From Desulfobacca_B sp046538075 (GTDB lineage: Bacteria > Desulfobacterota > Desulfobaccia > Desulfobaccales > Desulfobaccaceae), in the NCBI GenBank assembly GCA_046538075.1, contig JBKHJN010000007.1, forward strand, positions 1 to 64,000: a DNA stretch of 64,000 bases, read 5' to 3'. The translations under genes were made by a program, and so were the position numbers. Under the pieces are notes generated by a model. The model saw nothing but the letters and a program-made list of their open reading frames with translations. It was not told the origin of the DNA and did not search any database. Within the stretch, counting starts at the first letter, position 1. Each line of letters begins with the position of its first letter. Positions 16,028 through 27,957 of the stretch are shown here, in pieces.

Positions 16028-18673
16028 ATGATCAACCTGACGATCGATGGTAACGCCCTTCAGGTGAAAAAAGGTAAAACGATTCTGGAGGCTGCCCTAG
16101 AGAACGGCATCCATATTCCCCATCTCTGCTACCATCCGGCCATCAAACCGATTGGGTCCTGCCGGATCTGCGTGGTCGAGGTCAAACCAGGACCGCCCCG
16201 GCCGCAGCCGGCCTGTACAACGCTGGTGGCCGAGGGTATGGAGGTGGTCACCCAGTCGGAGCGTTTGCAAAAACTGCGTCTGGAACTGGTGAAATTTATC
16301 CTGATCAACCATCCTCTGGATTGTCCCTGGTGTGACAAAGGGGGTGAGTGTCTTCTCCAGGACCTGACCCATGAATTGGGCATTGACGTAGTAGATTATG
16401 AGGCGGTGAAACTGCCGCCGCACATTGATTACGAATCGCCCCTGGTCGAACGCTATTCCACCCGGTGTGTTACCTGTGGGCGTTGCGTGCGGGTCTGCCG
16501 GGATCGGGTCGGGGCCAGCGCCATCAATTTTGAGGGTCGCGGTTATTTTACCGAACTGGGCTGTGGACATGTGGCCCTAAACTGTGAGTTCTGCGGGACC
16601 TGCATCGATATCTGCCCGGTGGGAGCCTTAATCAACAAATTGTTCAAATACACCGCCCGGTCTTGGGAGTTGACCAAGACCAAAACCATCTGCCCCTATT
16701 GCGGCGGCGGCTGTAATTATGAAGTGCATACCAAAAACGGACACATCCACCGGGTGCGCAGCGAGGAATCGCTGCTCCTTTGTGGCCGGGGCCGCTTTGG
16801 CTTCAGTGTGGTAGAGGCGGCGGAACGGCTGCAGCGCCCCTTGATCAAAAAAGACGGCCAATTGGTTGAGGCTGATTGGGATGAAGCCCTCAATTATGCC
16901 GCCGGCGGGCTTAAAGAGGTAATTGACAGTGCTGGTCCTAATGCGGTCTATGGCATCGGCTCGCCCCGCGCCACCAATGAGGCCAACTATCTGTTTCAGA
17001 AATTTTTCCGGGTCGGGCTGGGCCATAACAACCTTGACAATCCAGGCCGTTATAATTTTGTTCGGGCTCTGGCCGGAATCGCTGCAGTCTTCGGCGAACT
17101 AAAGCTGTCTGAAGTAGTTCTGGAATCCGGGAAAAAAGGCGTTTACCAAAGCCCCTGGAAAATTCCGGAAGAGGCTAAGGGCAGCGGCTTTCCCTTTGTC
17201 TTAGGCAACACCCACCATCTCAGCCAGGCCGATGTGATTTTGGTAATCGGCGCCGACGTCACTCCCGAGATGCCGACCTATGGCTGGCGCCTAATGGACG
17301 CACTGCAAAAGGAAAACTTCCGGCTGCTGGTGGCCAATCCCCGCAAGACCAAGTTTGATCGCTATGCCCACCTAAGTTTGCGGTACCAACCCGGGAGTGA
17401 ACGGCTGCTGCTGATGGGCTTAATGGAAGCGGTCCTGGAAGCTCAACCCGGTTACACTCCTCATCTGGAGGCCGAAGAATTCGAGGACTTTAAAAACAAC
17501 CTGCTTAAAACCTCCCTTACCAAGGTAGCCAAACAGGCCGGAGTAAAGGATGCTGATTTGCGGCAGGCCGGGAAAATGCTGGCTCAGGCCCAGGCCCCGG
17601 CGATCATCTTCGGCCATGAGCTGCTGGCCCAGGCCCAGGGGCAGGAAAACGCCACCGCAGTGGCGGATCTATTCCTGCTAATTGGGCAACCCTGCAATAA
17701 GGGCAGCGGCCTCTATCCGATCGCTGAAAAAAATAACACCCATGGAGTCTGCGATGTGGGGGTGTTGCCCAATTATTTGCCGGGTTACCAGTCCCTGGAA
17801 GAAGGCGGCGGGCCCTTTGCCAAGCTTTGGGAAAAGCCGGTTCCAGCCAAAGCAGGGGTAAATCTGGCGGAAATGCTGGACAAGCTGGAGGGCAACGAAC
17901 CCGATGCCCCCCGGGCGCTATACCTGCTGGGCGGCGATCTGGTGCGTTTGCTTCCCGATCGTCAGCGGACCGAGAAGTTGCTCCAAAAAGTCAGATTCAT
18001 GGTAGTCCAGGACGCTTTTCTAACCGATACCGCCCGGATGGCGGATGTGGTCTTGCCGGTGGCGATCCACGCCGAACTGGAAGGCACCTACATCAGCACC
18101 GATGGCCGCCTGGGTTGCCTGCAGCCGGCCCTGTCTGCCAATGGCACCCGGCCGGACTGGCAGATCATTCAGGAATTGAGCAATCGTCTGGGATATCCCA
18201 TGAATTATGGCGGGACTCAACCCATCTTTGCTGAAATGGCCGAGTTGATGCCGGTCTGGGCCGGAATCAAAAATAGCCATAGATGGCCTAATAAGAAGAT
18301 CAATGCTTCGATTTCCGGGAAATTTGTGCCCTTTGCCACCGAGATCAGTATTCCAGGAGAAGGCAAATATACCTTGCTGGTGGGCAAGACCCTGGCCCAT
18401 TCCGGTTCTTATACTACTCATGCTCAGGGGCCGCAAACGATCATGCCGGGCGCGGCTCTAAAAATCAATCCGGCCGATGCCCAAGCGTTAGAGGTGGCGG
18501 AAGGCGAGCCGGTCAGGATCATTTCGACTCAGGGCGAGATTACCGTGCCCAGCGCCCTGACTGAAGAGTTGCCTCCAGGGGTGGTGTTTTTGGCGGATCA
18601 CTTCGGTGACTCGCCGGCCAATCTCCTGACTTCCAATTCTAACCTTTGCCGCGTACAGCTTCAGAAGGGTTAA
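16028..18673 (+). CDS. nuoG: NADH-quinone oxidoreductase subunit G
   Basis: An 881-residue iron-sulfur subunit. The order of sites is an N-terminal [2Fe-2S] ferredoxin domain (CYHPAIKPIGSCRICVVEV, then PACTT), a His-Cys cluster site (HPLDCPWCDKGGEC), two [4Fe-4S] motifs (CVTCGRCVRVCRD and CEFCGTCIDICPVGAL), the N7-type site (CPYCGGGC with a later Cys in LLLCGRG), and a molybdopterin oxidoreductase-like domain with a dinucleotide-binding C-terminal barrel. It passes electrons from NuoF to NuoI. The extra N7 site is present in some bacteria only. It is 52 bases from nuoD and 4 from nuoH. Confidence 0.96.
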   Translation: MINLTIDGNALQVKKGKTILEAALENGIHIPHLCYHPAIKPIGSCRICVVEVKPGPPRPQPACTTLVAEGMEVVTQSERLQKLRLELVKFILINHPLDCPWCDKGGECLLQDLTHELGIDVVDYEAVKLPPHIDYESPLVERYSTRCVTCGRCVRVCRDRVGASAINFEGRGYFTELGCGHVALNCEFCGTCIDICPVGALINKLFKYTARSWELTKTKTICPYCGGGCNYEVHTKNGHIHRVRSEESLLLCGRGRFGFSVVEAAERLQRPLIKKDGQLVEADWDEALNYAAGGLKEVIDSAGPNAVYGIGSPRATNEANYLFQKFFRVGLGHNNLDNPGRYNFVRALAGIAAVFGELKLSEVVLESGKKGVYQSPWKIPEEAKGSGFPFVLGNTHHLSQADVILVIGADVTPEMPTYGWRLMDALQKENFRLLVANPRKTKFDRYAHLSLRYQPGSERLLLMGLMEAVLEAQPGYTPHLEAEEFEDFKNNLLKTSLTKVAKQAGVKDADLRQAGKMLAQAQAPAIIFGHELLAQAQGQENATAVADLFLLIGQPCNKGSGLYPIAEKNNTHGVCDVGVLPNYLPGYQSLEEGGGPFAKLWEKPVPAKAGVNLAEMLDKLEGNEPDAPRALYLLGGDLVRLLPDRQRTEKLLQKVRFMVVQDAFLTDTARMADVVLPVAIHAELEGTYISTDGRLGCLQPALSANGTRPDWQIIQELSNRLGYPMNYGGTQPIFAEMAELMPVWAGIKNSHRWPNKKINASISGKFVPFATEISIPGEGKYTLLVGKTLAHSGSYTTHAQGPQTIMPGAALKINPADAQALEVAEGEPVRIISTQGEITVPSALTEELPPGVVFLADHFGDSPANLLTSNSNLCRVQLQKG

Positions 18674-18677
18674 AACG

Positions 18678-19703
18678 ATGAATCTGCCGGTGCTCATTGG
18701 CTTGATGGTCGTCAAAATTACCCTGGTCCTGGTGATTTTTCTCACTACCATAGCCTATGTGGTATTGATGGAGCGCAAGGTTCTGGGTTTTATTCAATTG
18801 CGCTATGGTCCCAACCGGGTGGGACCGTGGGGACTGCTCCAGCCTCTGGCTGACCTGATCAAGCTTTTGTTTAAAGAAGAGTATACCCCGCCTCACGCCA
18901 ATAAGGGGTTATTTATATTGGCCCCGATAATTGTTGCCATCACGGCTTTCCTGCCTTTTGCGGCCATACCCTTTGCCGACCGCATTCTCCCTGAAAGCCT
19001 GACCATTTATGGCTATCAGATAGATCTGACCATAGCCGCTCTCAACCGGGGGGTTATTGCCGATGTCAACATAGGGCTGTTGTATATCTTTGCCATTTCT
19101 TCACTGGCGGTCTACGGGGCGGTGATCGGTGGTTGGGCCTCCAATAACAAGTATTCCTTGTTGGGCGGTTTGCGGCTCTCGGCCCAGATGATCAGCTATG
19201 AAGTAGCCTTGGGATTGTCAGTGATCGGGGTGCTGATGGTGGCCGGCAGCCTGAGCCTGGTGAATATTGTCGAAGCCCAGGAAAGGATGTGGTTCATCGT
19301 CTATCAGCCCCTGGGGTTTATCCTTTATCTGTGCGCCGCCTTCGCGGAATGTGCCCGGACCCCCTTTGACCTGATCGAGTGCGAAAATGAGCTGGTTGCG
19401 GGTTACCAGACCGAGTACAGCTCGATGAAATGGGGGCTGTTGATGCTGGGTGAATACGGCCATATGATCATTGCCAGCGCCTTGGCGGTAACCCTGTTTT
19501 TGGGCGGCTGGCAAGGTCCGGTTTTGCCCCCCATCGTCTGGTTCTTGCTCAAAACCTTTATATTGATCTTCTGTTTTATCTGGGTGCGCGGTACCTATCC
19601 CCGGTTCCGCTTCGATCAGTTGATGTACTTAGGTTGGAAAGTCTTGATCCCCCTGGCGTTACTCAACATCCTCCTGACCGGTGTGGTCATGATGTATGTA
19701 TAG
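18678..19703 (+). CDS. nuoH: NADH-quinone oxidoreductase subunit H
   Basis: A 341-residue membrane subunit with about eight helices that links the quinone channel to the pumping arm. Family motifs are GFIQLRYGPNRVGPWGLLQP near the N-terminus, ECARTPFDLIECENELVAGYQTEYSS in the middle, and WVRGTYPRFRFDQLMYLGWK near the C-terminus. The Glu-rich loop around ECENE is part of the quinone-coupled charge relay. The end overlaps the longest possible nuoI frame. Confidence 0.98.
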   Translation: MNLPVLIGLMVVKITLVLVIFLTTIAYVVLMERKVLGFIQLRYGPNRVGPWGLLQPLADLIKLLFKEEYTPPHANKGLFILAPIIVAITAFLPFAAIPFADRILPESLTIYGYQIDLTIAALNRGVIADVNIGLLYIFAISSLAVYGAVIGGWASNNKYSLLGGLRLSAQMISYEVALGLSVIGVLMVAGSLSLVNIVEAQERMWFIVYQPLGFILYLCAAFAECARTPFDLIECENELVAGYQTEYSSMKWGLLMLGEYGHMIIASALAVTLFLGGWQGPVLPPIVWFLLKTFILIFCFIWVRGTYPRFRFDQLMYLGWKVLIPLALLNILLTGVVMMYV

Positions 19704-19713
19704 AGGTAGAACC

Positions 19714-20118
19714 ATGATATATCCTTTAATCAAAGGCTTAATCACCACTTTTAAACATTGCGTCTCCAAGCCGATTACCCTGCAGTATCCGGAGGAGAAG
19801 CGCCAGGTTTATCCTAGATTTCGGGGGCATCCAGAACTGCAGGTGGACGAGGAGGGCCGTCTCAAGTGTGTGGCCTGCACCTTATGCATGACGGTGTGCC
19901 CTTCCCGGGCGATCACCAAAATTACTCCCGCCGAAGGGCCGAACCACGAAAAGTATCCGGTGGAGTTTGTCATTGATCTGACCCGCTGCATATTTTGCGG
20001 CTTCTGCCAGGAAGCCTGCCCCAAGGCAGCCATTGCCTTGAACAACAAATATGAGTTGGCCCAGTATGACAAGCGAGTATTGATCTATGACCTGGAGAAA
20101 TTAAAGGCTCAGGCTTAG
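19714..20118 (+). CDS. nuoI: NADH-quinone oxidoreductase subunit I
   Basis: A 134-residue 8Fe ferredoxin subunit with two [4Fe-4S] motifs, CVACTLCMTVCP and CIFCGFCQEACP, corresponding to clusters N6a and N6b that feed N2 in NuoB. The start at ATG 19714 is favoured because AGAGGT lies just upstream. An ATG at 19696, inside nuoH, is in frame but lacks such a site. An amphipathic N-terminus (IKGLITTFKHCVSKPIT) docks it to the membrane arm. Confidence 0.96.
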   Translation: MIYPLIKGLITTFKHCVSKPITLQYPEEKRQVYPRFRGHPELQVDEEGRLKCVACTLCMTVCPSRAITKITPAEGPNHEKYPVEFVIDLTRCIFCGFCQEACPKAAIALNNKYELAQYDKRVLIYDLEKLKAQA

Positions 20119-20152
20119 CTTCCTCAAGTTTCGGGGTTAAGGAGTTTAGAGA

Positions 20153-20650
<498 letters not shown>

Positions 20651-20729
20651 GTAAAGGGGGCAGTTCGAGAGGGCCCCCCCAACCCCATAGAAAAACCAGT
20701 TTTCTGGAACAGAGGGGAGAATAACAGAA

Positions 20730-21035
20730 ATGGCAGTGCCCTTGATATACTACATTGCTCTCAGCAGCGCCCTGTTCGCCATCGGAGTTATCGGTGTCTT
20801 GATCCGGCGCAATGCCATCATCATCTTCATGTGTATTGAAATGATGCTCAATGCCGTTAATGTGTCTTTGGTCGGTTTTGCCGATTACTACCAGGCCGTG
20901 GATGGACAGATGTTTGTCTTTTTTGTAATGACGGTGGCCGCCGCCGAGGTGGCAGTCGGCCTGGCCTTGATTGTCGCCATCTTCCGTAATAAAGCCACCG
21001 TTTACGTTGATGAACTTAATCTTATGAAGTGGTAA
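20730..21035 (+). CDS. nuoK: NADH-quinone oxidoreductase subunit K
   Basis: A 101-residue, three-helix subunit related to MrpC of sodium/proton antiporters. It contains the family signature MCIEMMLNAVNVSLV, with a buried Glu, and TVAAAEVAVGLALIV with the second Glu, both needed for proton translocation. It has its own ribosome binding site (GAGGGGAG) and lies 10 bases before nuoL. Confidence 0.97.
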   Translation: MAVPLIYYIALSSALFAIGVIGVLIRRNAIIIFMCIEMMLNAVNVSLVGFADYYQAVDGQMFVFFVMTVAAAEVAVGLALIVAIFRNKATVYVDELNLMKW

Positions 21036-21045
21036 GGAGCAGGCC

Positions 21046-22953
21046 ATGATAGAGTATGTCTGGCTGGTACCTTTAGTGCCGATCCTGGGTTTCCTGTTTA
21101 ATGGCTTGCTGGGGAAGCGGGTTCCAAAATGGCTTGTTAGTGTGGTCGGCTGCTCAGTGATCGGTATTCCTTTTCTGATAGTTATCATAATGTTCCGGGA
21201 ATACCTGCAACTCCCGGCCGAGGCCAAGCCGGTTGAAGTAGTAGTTTATAATTGGATCAGCTCCGGCAACTTCGATGCCCTGGCAGCTTTTTTAGTCGAT
21301 CCGCTGTCCTTGGTGATGATGCTGGTAGTTTCCGGGGTTAGCTTTATCATTCACATCTATTCTGTCGGTTATATGGCTGATGACGAAGGCTACCCCCGCT
21401 ATTTCTCCTACCTCAACCTGTTTGTTTTTGCCATGTTGATCTTGGTCTCCGCCAACAACTTCCTGCTGATGTTTGTGGGCTGGGAAGGGGTCGGTTTATG
21501 CTCTTATCTGCTGATCGGCTACTGGTATGAAAAACAATCGGCCAGCGATGCCGGCAAGAAGGCCTTTGTGGTCAACCGCATCGGCGATTTCGGCTTCCTG
21601 TTGGGAATCTTTCTGATTTTCTGGACTTTTGGAACGATCAATTTCGGCGAGGTCTTCTCCCTGGCCAGCACTAATTTTGAAGTGGGCAGTCTGGTGATTA
21701 CAGCCATTACCTTGCTGTTATTTGTCGGCGCTACCGGCAAATCCGCCCAGCTGCCGCTCTATGTCTGGTTGCCGGACGCCATGGAAGGTCCGACGCCGGT
21801 CAGCGCCCTGATCCATGCCGCCACCATGGTAACCGCCGGCGTTTATATGGTGGCCCGCTGCAGTGCCCTTTATGTGCTGGCCCCGTTTTCCCTGACCGTA
21901 GTGGCTCTGGTCGGGGCCATTACCGCCATTTACTCTGCTTCTATTGGTATGGCCCAGAATGATATCAAGCGGGTCTTGGCCTACTCCACCGTCAGCCAGT
22001 TGGGATATATGTTTCTGGCCTGTGGAGTAGGGGCCTTTGTCGCCGGCATCTTCCATCTCATGACCCATGCCTTCTTTAAGGCCCTGCTCTTTCTGGGTTC
22101 CGGCAGCGTCATCCATGCCCTGAGCGGGGAGCAGGATATGCGCAAAATGGGCGACCTCAAAAAGCATTTGCCCGTTACTTACTGGACCTTTATCATGGCC
22201 ACCCTGGCCATCGCCGGCATCTTCCCCTTTGCCGGGTTTTTCAGCAAGGACGAAATTCTCTATAAATCATTGGTGAACGGGCATATTCTCTATTGGTTGA
22301 TCGCCGCCTCCGCGGCCTTTATTACCGCTTTTTACATGTTCCGGCTGATCTTTTTGACCTTCCACGGGGAGAGCCGGGTCGACCATGAAGTCTTGCATCA
22401 TGTCCATGAGTCTCCACCGGTGATGACCCTGCCCCTCATTGCCTTGGCGGTCCTGTCCACCATCGGTGGGTTTGTCGGTATTCCCATCATTGAGGGGGCC
22501 AATGTCTTCCATGAGTTCCTGGCCCCGTCCATTGCCCACCTGCCGGGGCCGGAAGTTCACTACCCCATCAGCTTTGAAGTGACCATGATGGTGGTCAGCG
22601 TCATCATCGCCCTGTTGGGTATTAACACCGCTTACCGAATGTATATCAAGCGGCCGGAATTGCCTCAGGTGGTCACCGAAAAAGTGCCTTTGGCCTACGA
22701 TCTGATCTATCACAAGTACTATGTCGATGAGCTCTATGACGCTACCGTGATCAATCCCATCAAAGTCGGCTCTGATTTCCTCTGGAAAGGGGTGGATGAA
22801 AAGGTGGTGGACGGCGCCGTTAATGGCAGCGCCGGGCTCGTCGAGTGGCTGAGTTACCATATCCGCAAACTCGAAACCGGCTATGTCCAGAACTATGCTC
22901 TGGCCATCCTGATTGGAGTGTTTATCATAGCCGGATACTATCTCGGGCGCTAG
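21046..22953 (+). CDS. nuoL: NADH-quinone oxidoreductase subunit L
   Basis: A 635-residue antiporter-like subunit with about 15-16 helices, the distal pump of the membrane arm. Motifs include FVGWEGVGLCSYLLIGYW, the GATGKSAQLPLYVWLPDAMEGPTPVSALIHAATMV region (two segments around the key Lys) and the C-terminal amphipathic long helix followed by an anchor helix. Full length compared with the usual 610-650 residues. It ends 16 bases before nuoM. Confidence 0.98.
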   Translation: MIEYVWLVPLVPILGFLFNGLLGKRVPKWLVSVVGCSVIGIPFLIVIIMFREYLQLPAEAKPVEVVVYNWISSGNFDALAAFLVDPLSLVMMLVVSGVSFIIHIYSVGYMADDEGYPRYFSYLNLFVFAMLILVSANNFLLMFVGWEGVGLCSYLLIGYWYEKQSASDAGKKAFVVNRIGDFGFLLGIFLIFWTFGTINFGEVFSLASTNFEVGSLVITAITLLLFVGATGKSAQLPLYVWLPDAMEGPTPVSALIHAATMVTAGVYMVARCSALYVLAPFSLTVVALVGAITAIYSASIGMAQNDIKRVLAYSTVSQLGYMFLACGVGAFVAGIFHLMTHAFFKALLFLGSGSVIHALSGEQDMRKMGDLKKHLPVTYWTFIMATLAIAGIFPFAGFFSKDEILYKSLVNGHILYWLIAASAAFITAFYMFRLIFLTFHGESRVDHEVLHHVHESPPVMTLPLIALAVLSTIGGFVGIPIIEGANVFHEFLAPSIAHLPGPEVHYPISFEVTMMVVSVIIALLGINTAYRMYIKRPELPQVVTEKVPLAYDLIYHKYYVDELYDATVINPIKVGSDFLWKGVDEKVVDGAVNGSAGLVEWLSYHIRKLETGYVQNYALAILIGVFIIAGYYLGR

Positions 22954-22969
22954 GAGAAGGAGCTGACTG

Positions 22970-24501
<1,532 letters not shown>

Positions 24502-24505
<4 letters not shown>

Positions 24506-25959
24506 CCATCAGCATTCCCAGCATTACCTTAAGCAATATTGGGCCGCTGCTGACCCTAACCGTGGCCGGGCTGCTGCTCCTGTTGGTGGACGCGTTGTCC
24601 CCTAAAGGCCGAAAAGCTTATTTTCCCTACCTGGCGCTGCTCGGTGTGGCCATTGCCGCGGCTCAGACCTTGATGCTCTGGAACCGCAGTGGCACTGACT
24701 TTGCCCGCATGATCTATGTCGACAATTTTTCCTTTTTTTTCTACTTTATCTTTCTTTTGGGCACCGCCTTAACCATTTTGATCTCCATCAAATACCTGGA
24801 AGATTATAATCGCAACCTGGAAGAATATTACACCCTGTTAATCTTTGCCACCGTCGGCATGATGCTTATGGCCGCCGGGGGGCACCTGATCCTGATTTTC
24901 CTGGGTCTGGAGATTCTCTCCATTGCCATCTACATTCTGGCCGGGCTCTTCCGGGAGGATGTCAAATCCAATGAAGCGGCGCTGAAATACCTTATCCTGG
25001 GGGCCTTCTCCTCGGCTTTTTTACTGTTCGGCATGGCCATGCTCTATGGCGTCACTGGCAGTCTGTTTCTGGATGATTTAGCCCAGGCGATTACAGCCGG
25101 GGTCGGCGATAATCCCTTGCTGTTGTTTGGCATGGGGCTGTTGATCGTCGGTTTTGGCTTCAAGGTGTCCTCGGTCCCCTTCCACATGTGGACGCCGGAT
25201 GTCTACGAAGGGGCACCGACCTCGGTCACCGCCTTTATGTCGGTAGGTACCAAAGCCGCGGCCTTTGCCGCCTTTGTGCGCATCTTCTTTTTGGTCTTCC
25301 CGGAAATCAAGATGGAATGGAATATGCTGATGTGGGGCCTGGCCGTGGCCACCATGACCCTGGGAAATGTGGTGGCCATTGCCCAGACCAACATAAAACG
25401 CATGTTGGCTTATTCTTCCATCGCCCATGCCGGCTATTTGCTAGTGGCTCTGGTAGCTGCCAACCAGTTGGGGGCGATCAGCTTCCTCTACTATCTGGTG
25501 GCTTACACCCTGATGAACCTGGGAGCTTTTGCCATAGTCATCCTGGTGGCCCGTAAGAAAGATAATTACCTTAATATCTATGATTATTGCGGCCTGGGGT
25601 TTCAGCATCCGGCCCTGGCTGCGGCCATGAGCGTCTTTATGTTTGCCCTGGCCGGCATTCCGCCCACGGCCGGCTTCGTTGGCAAATTTTATGTCTTTTC
25701 CGCCGCAGTGGATGCCGGCTATATCTGGCTGGCGATCATCGGCGTAATGAACAGCCTGGTTTCAGTATTTTACTATTTACGGATCACCGTGCTGATGTAT
25801 ATGCGCCCGGCCGAGGCTGATTTGGGTCCGGTCACCCTGACGCCGGCCATATCTTCGGCGGTGCTGGTGACCGCGGCCGGGGTGTTGGCGATCGGCATCT
25901 ACCCCGGACCTCTTTATCAACTGGCCCTGAACAGCGTCAAGATCTTTGTTGGTCTCTAA
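24502..25959 (+). CDS. nuoN: NADH-quinone oxidoreductase subunit N
   Basis: A 485-residue antiporter-like subunit with about 14 helices, the last gene of the complex I operon. Motifs are LIFLGLEILSIAIYILAG, KVSSVPFHMWTPDVYEGAP and KRMLAYSSIAHAGYLLVAL. It pumps protons next to NuoK and NuoM. A strong terminator follows about 70 bases downstream, closing the operon. Confidence 0.98.
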
Positions 25960-26026
25960 CTGAGCAGGACAATAACGAGCTGAGGAGAGATTGACTGACC
26001 TCATGCTCCTCTCCGGAGTGATAAGC

Positions 26027-26060
26027 AAGGCCCTGGTGGATAGCCTCCAGGGCCTTTTTT
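26027..26060 (+). terminator. Rho-independent terminator of the nuo operon
   Basis: AAGGCCCTGG (26027-26036), a 10-base loop and the perfect complement CCAGGGCCTT (26047-26056) running into a T-stretch. A second, weaker hairpin (GGAGAG...CTCTCC) lies just upstream at about 25984-26014. Confidence 0.9.
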
Positions 26061-26111
26061 CTGCCTTAAAATATTAAACCTAGGGTAGGGGAGGAAGTCA
26101 GGCAGATCTGC

Positions 26112-26141
26112 TTGACAAAAAAACTTACTGGGGCTTAGATA
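26112..26141 (+). promoter_or_regulatory. Promoter of the YeiH-like transporter gene
   Basis: A perfect TTGACA (26112-26117) with an 18-base spacer to TAGATA (26136-26141). The -10 match is weak, but the site is well placed between the nuo terminator and the AGGAGG ribosome binding site before 26180. Confidence 0.5.
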
Positions 26142-26179
26142 GTAGCAGAGGACAATCCTGATTTAGGAGGGAGAGGCCA

Positions 26180-27541
26180 ATGGCGGCAGAAAACGAGCAA
26201 AGGGTGGAACGGGAACTCCCGGTCTGGCTTCTGAAAGAAGACTACTGGGCCATTTATTTGGCCTTAGGCCTCATATTTATCGCCCTGTTGTTCTATTGGG
26301 GCGGGGCCACTATCAAGCTGGCCGCGGTAGCACCGCCGGGTAAGTGGACCTCGCTGATGGAATTGGGTAAACACTTCGCCGCGCAGTGGCCCTGGTATAC
26401 CATCAACTTTATTCTCTGGCTGGCCATTTTCACCATGAGCTGCGGCATCATGAAGGTGGACATCATCGATTTCGTTAAAGGCTTCACTCTGCTTTATATC
26501 ATGTGTCTGATCATCTTTGTGGTCTCCAGCTCAAAGTTTTTCAAAGACAACAATCTGGAGTCGCCGCTGGTGGCCCTGGCCGTGGGGCTGATTTTTGGCA
26601 ACCTGGGTCTATACCCGCGCTGGATGGAAGCCGCCTTCCGGGTGGAATATTACATCAAGACCGGCATCATCCTGTTGGGAGCCACCTTGCCCTTCACCCT
26701 GATTATTTACTCAGGCGGTATCGCTATCTTACAGGCTACCATGGTGGCGGTGACCACCTTCCTGACCGTCTATCTGGCTGCCACCCGACTGTTCAAACTG
26801 GAACCCCATTTCGGGGCCTGTCTGGGGGCGGGAGCCTCGGTCTGCGGGGTCTCGGCCACCATTGCCGTAGGCGGCGCGGTGCGGGCCCATAAGGATTACA
26901 TGTCGGTGGGCATTTCCCTGGTGGCCTTATGGGCCTTGGTGATGATTTACATCCTGCCCATTCTTTGCCGGGCCTTGGAACTGCACCCCGGGGTGGCCGG
27001 GGCCTGGATCGGCACTTCGGAGTTTGCTGATGCCGCCGGTTTTGCCGCCGCGGTGGCCATCGGCCACGAAGCCGCCATCCGCTCCTTCACTATGATGAAG
27101 GTCATCGGCCGCGACATCTTTATCGGCATCTGGTCCCTGATGCTGGCCATTATCTCCGTGGTTTTCTGGGAGAAGCAAGAAGTTGGCGCCGCCCATGTTG
27201 GGGTCGGGGAAATCTGGCGGCGCTTCCCTAAATTTGTCATTGGTTTTTTCCTGGCCTCCTTGATCATGTTTGTTGTCGGCCTCTCCTATGGCCCCGAACT
27301 CTATTCCGAATCCATCAAGCCTATGGTAGTGTCGCCCATCAAAACCCTGCGAACCTGGACCTTTCTGTTCTGCTTTCTAAGCATCGGCTACACCACCCGC
27401 TTTAAAGAACTGACCCAGTTCGGCTGGTCGCCGTTGTGGGCCTTTACCATCGGAGTCGCCATCAACGTCCCTCTGGGCTATTTCCTGTCCGCGGTGGTCT
27501 TCAAGGGCTACTGGATGCGGGTCATGGAGTATATGTATTAA
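26180..27541 (+). CDS. YeiH family (UPF0324) putative sulfate/sulfite exporter
   Basis: A 453-residue inner-membrane protein with about 11 hydrophobic helices. Features typical of the YeiH/UPF0324 family are KTGIILLGATLPF, CLGAGASVCGVSATIAVGGAV and the segment AWIGTSEFADAAGFAAAVAIG before the last helices. Members are annotated as putative sulfate exporters; biochemical proof is thin. It has an N-terminal extension of about 30 charged residues before the first helix. A strong AGGAGGGAGAGG precedes the ATG, and it has its own promoter. A sulfur-anion role fits a sulfate reducer but is inference. Confidence 0.85.
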   Translation: MAAENEQRVERELPVWLLKEDYWAIYLALGLIFIALLFYWGGATIKLAAVAPPGKWTSLMELGKHFAAQWPWYTINFILWLAIFTMSCGIMKVDIIDFVKGFTLLYIMCLIIFVVSSSKFFKDNNLESPLVALAVGLIFGNLGLYPRWMEAAFRVEYYIKTGIILLGATLPFTLIIYSGGIAILQATMVAVTTFLTVYLAATRLFKLEPHFGACLGAGASVCGVSATIAVGGAVRAHKDYMSVGISLVALWALVMIYILPILCRALELHPGVAGAWIGTSEFADAAGFAAAVAIGHEAAIRSFTMMKVIGRDIFIGIWSLMLAIISVVFWEKQEVGAAHVGVGEIWRRFPKFVIGFFLASLIMFVVGLSYGPELYSESIKPMVVSPIKTLRTWTFLFCFLSIGYTTRFKELTQFGWSPLWAFTIGVAINVPLGYFLSAVVFKGYWMRVMEYMY

Positions 27542-27565
27542 CCGGCCTCAATATAGGAGAGTTTC

Positions 27566-27838
27566 ATGCAAGAAGCCGAACTGCGCAAGTGGCACCGCAC
27601 CATGGGGATCATTCTGGCCCTGTTGATCATCCTCCAGGCCGGCAGTGGTCTATGGCTCAGTTTTGAAGGACTGCTTTTCCCCACCGGGATTGAAATGCAT
27701 TTATTGATGGCATCACTCCACCATGGCGGCGGCACTCTGGGGAACTGGTATCGAGTCCTGTTGGGATTGGGACTGGTGGGCATGGCTGGCTCGGGCACCG
27801 CCATCTTTTTCAAAATCCGCGCCCGCACCCGAACTTAA
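27566..27838 (+). CDS. Small two-to-three-helix membrane protein, PepSY-TM-like
   Basis: A 90-residue protein, 24 bases after the YeiH-like gene, with ribosome binding site TAGGAGA. Helix 1 (about residues 11-33) starts with KWHRTMGIILALLIILQ, like the first helix of PepSY-associated membrane proteins. A middle part has several His (MHLLMASLHHGGGTLGNWYR), then a second helix (LLGLGLVGMAGSGTAIFF) and a basic tail. Histidines near the membrane could bind haem b, as in related cytochrome-like proteins, but that is a guess. The linkage to the transporter suggests a common transcript. Confidence 0.7.
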   Translation: MQEAELRKWHRTMGIILALLIILQAGSGLWLSFEGLLFPTGIEMHLLMASLHHGGGTLGNWYRVLLGLGLVGMAGSGTAIFFKIRARTRT

Positions 27839-27892
27839 CTTTGACCCCCCAAATATTAGAGCCTTGTGGTGACTTGGCGCGAACTTTCCCCC

Positions 27893-27927
27893 CAGCCGCC
27901 ATTGACCGGATTAGTCCCCGGCGGCTG
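27893..27927. terminator. Long inverted repeat between convergent genes
   Basis: CAGCCGCC (27893-27900) pairs perfectly with GGCGGCTG (27920-27927) around a 19-base loop. There is no T-run on either side, so intrinsic termination is uncertain. Its place between two convergent transcription units favours a role as transcription end or RNA 3' stabiliser. Confidence 0.4.
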
Positions 27928-27957
27928 CTGCCATAAGGAAAGATAGGCGGTATCTAC

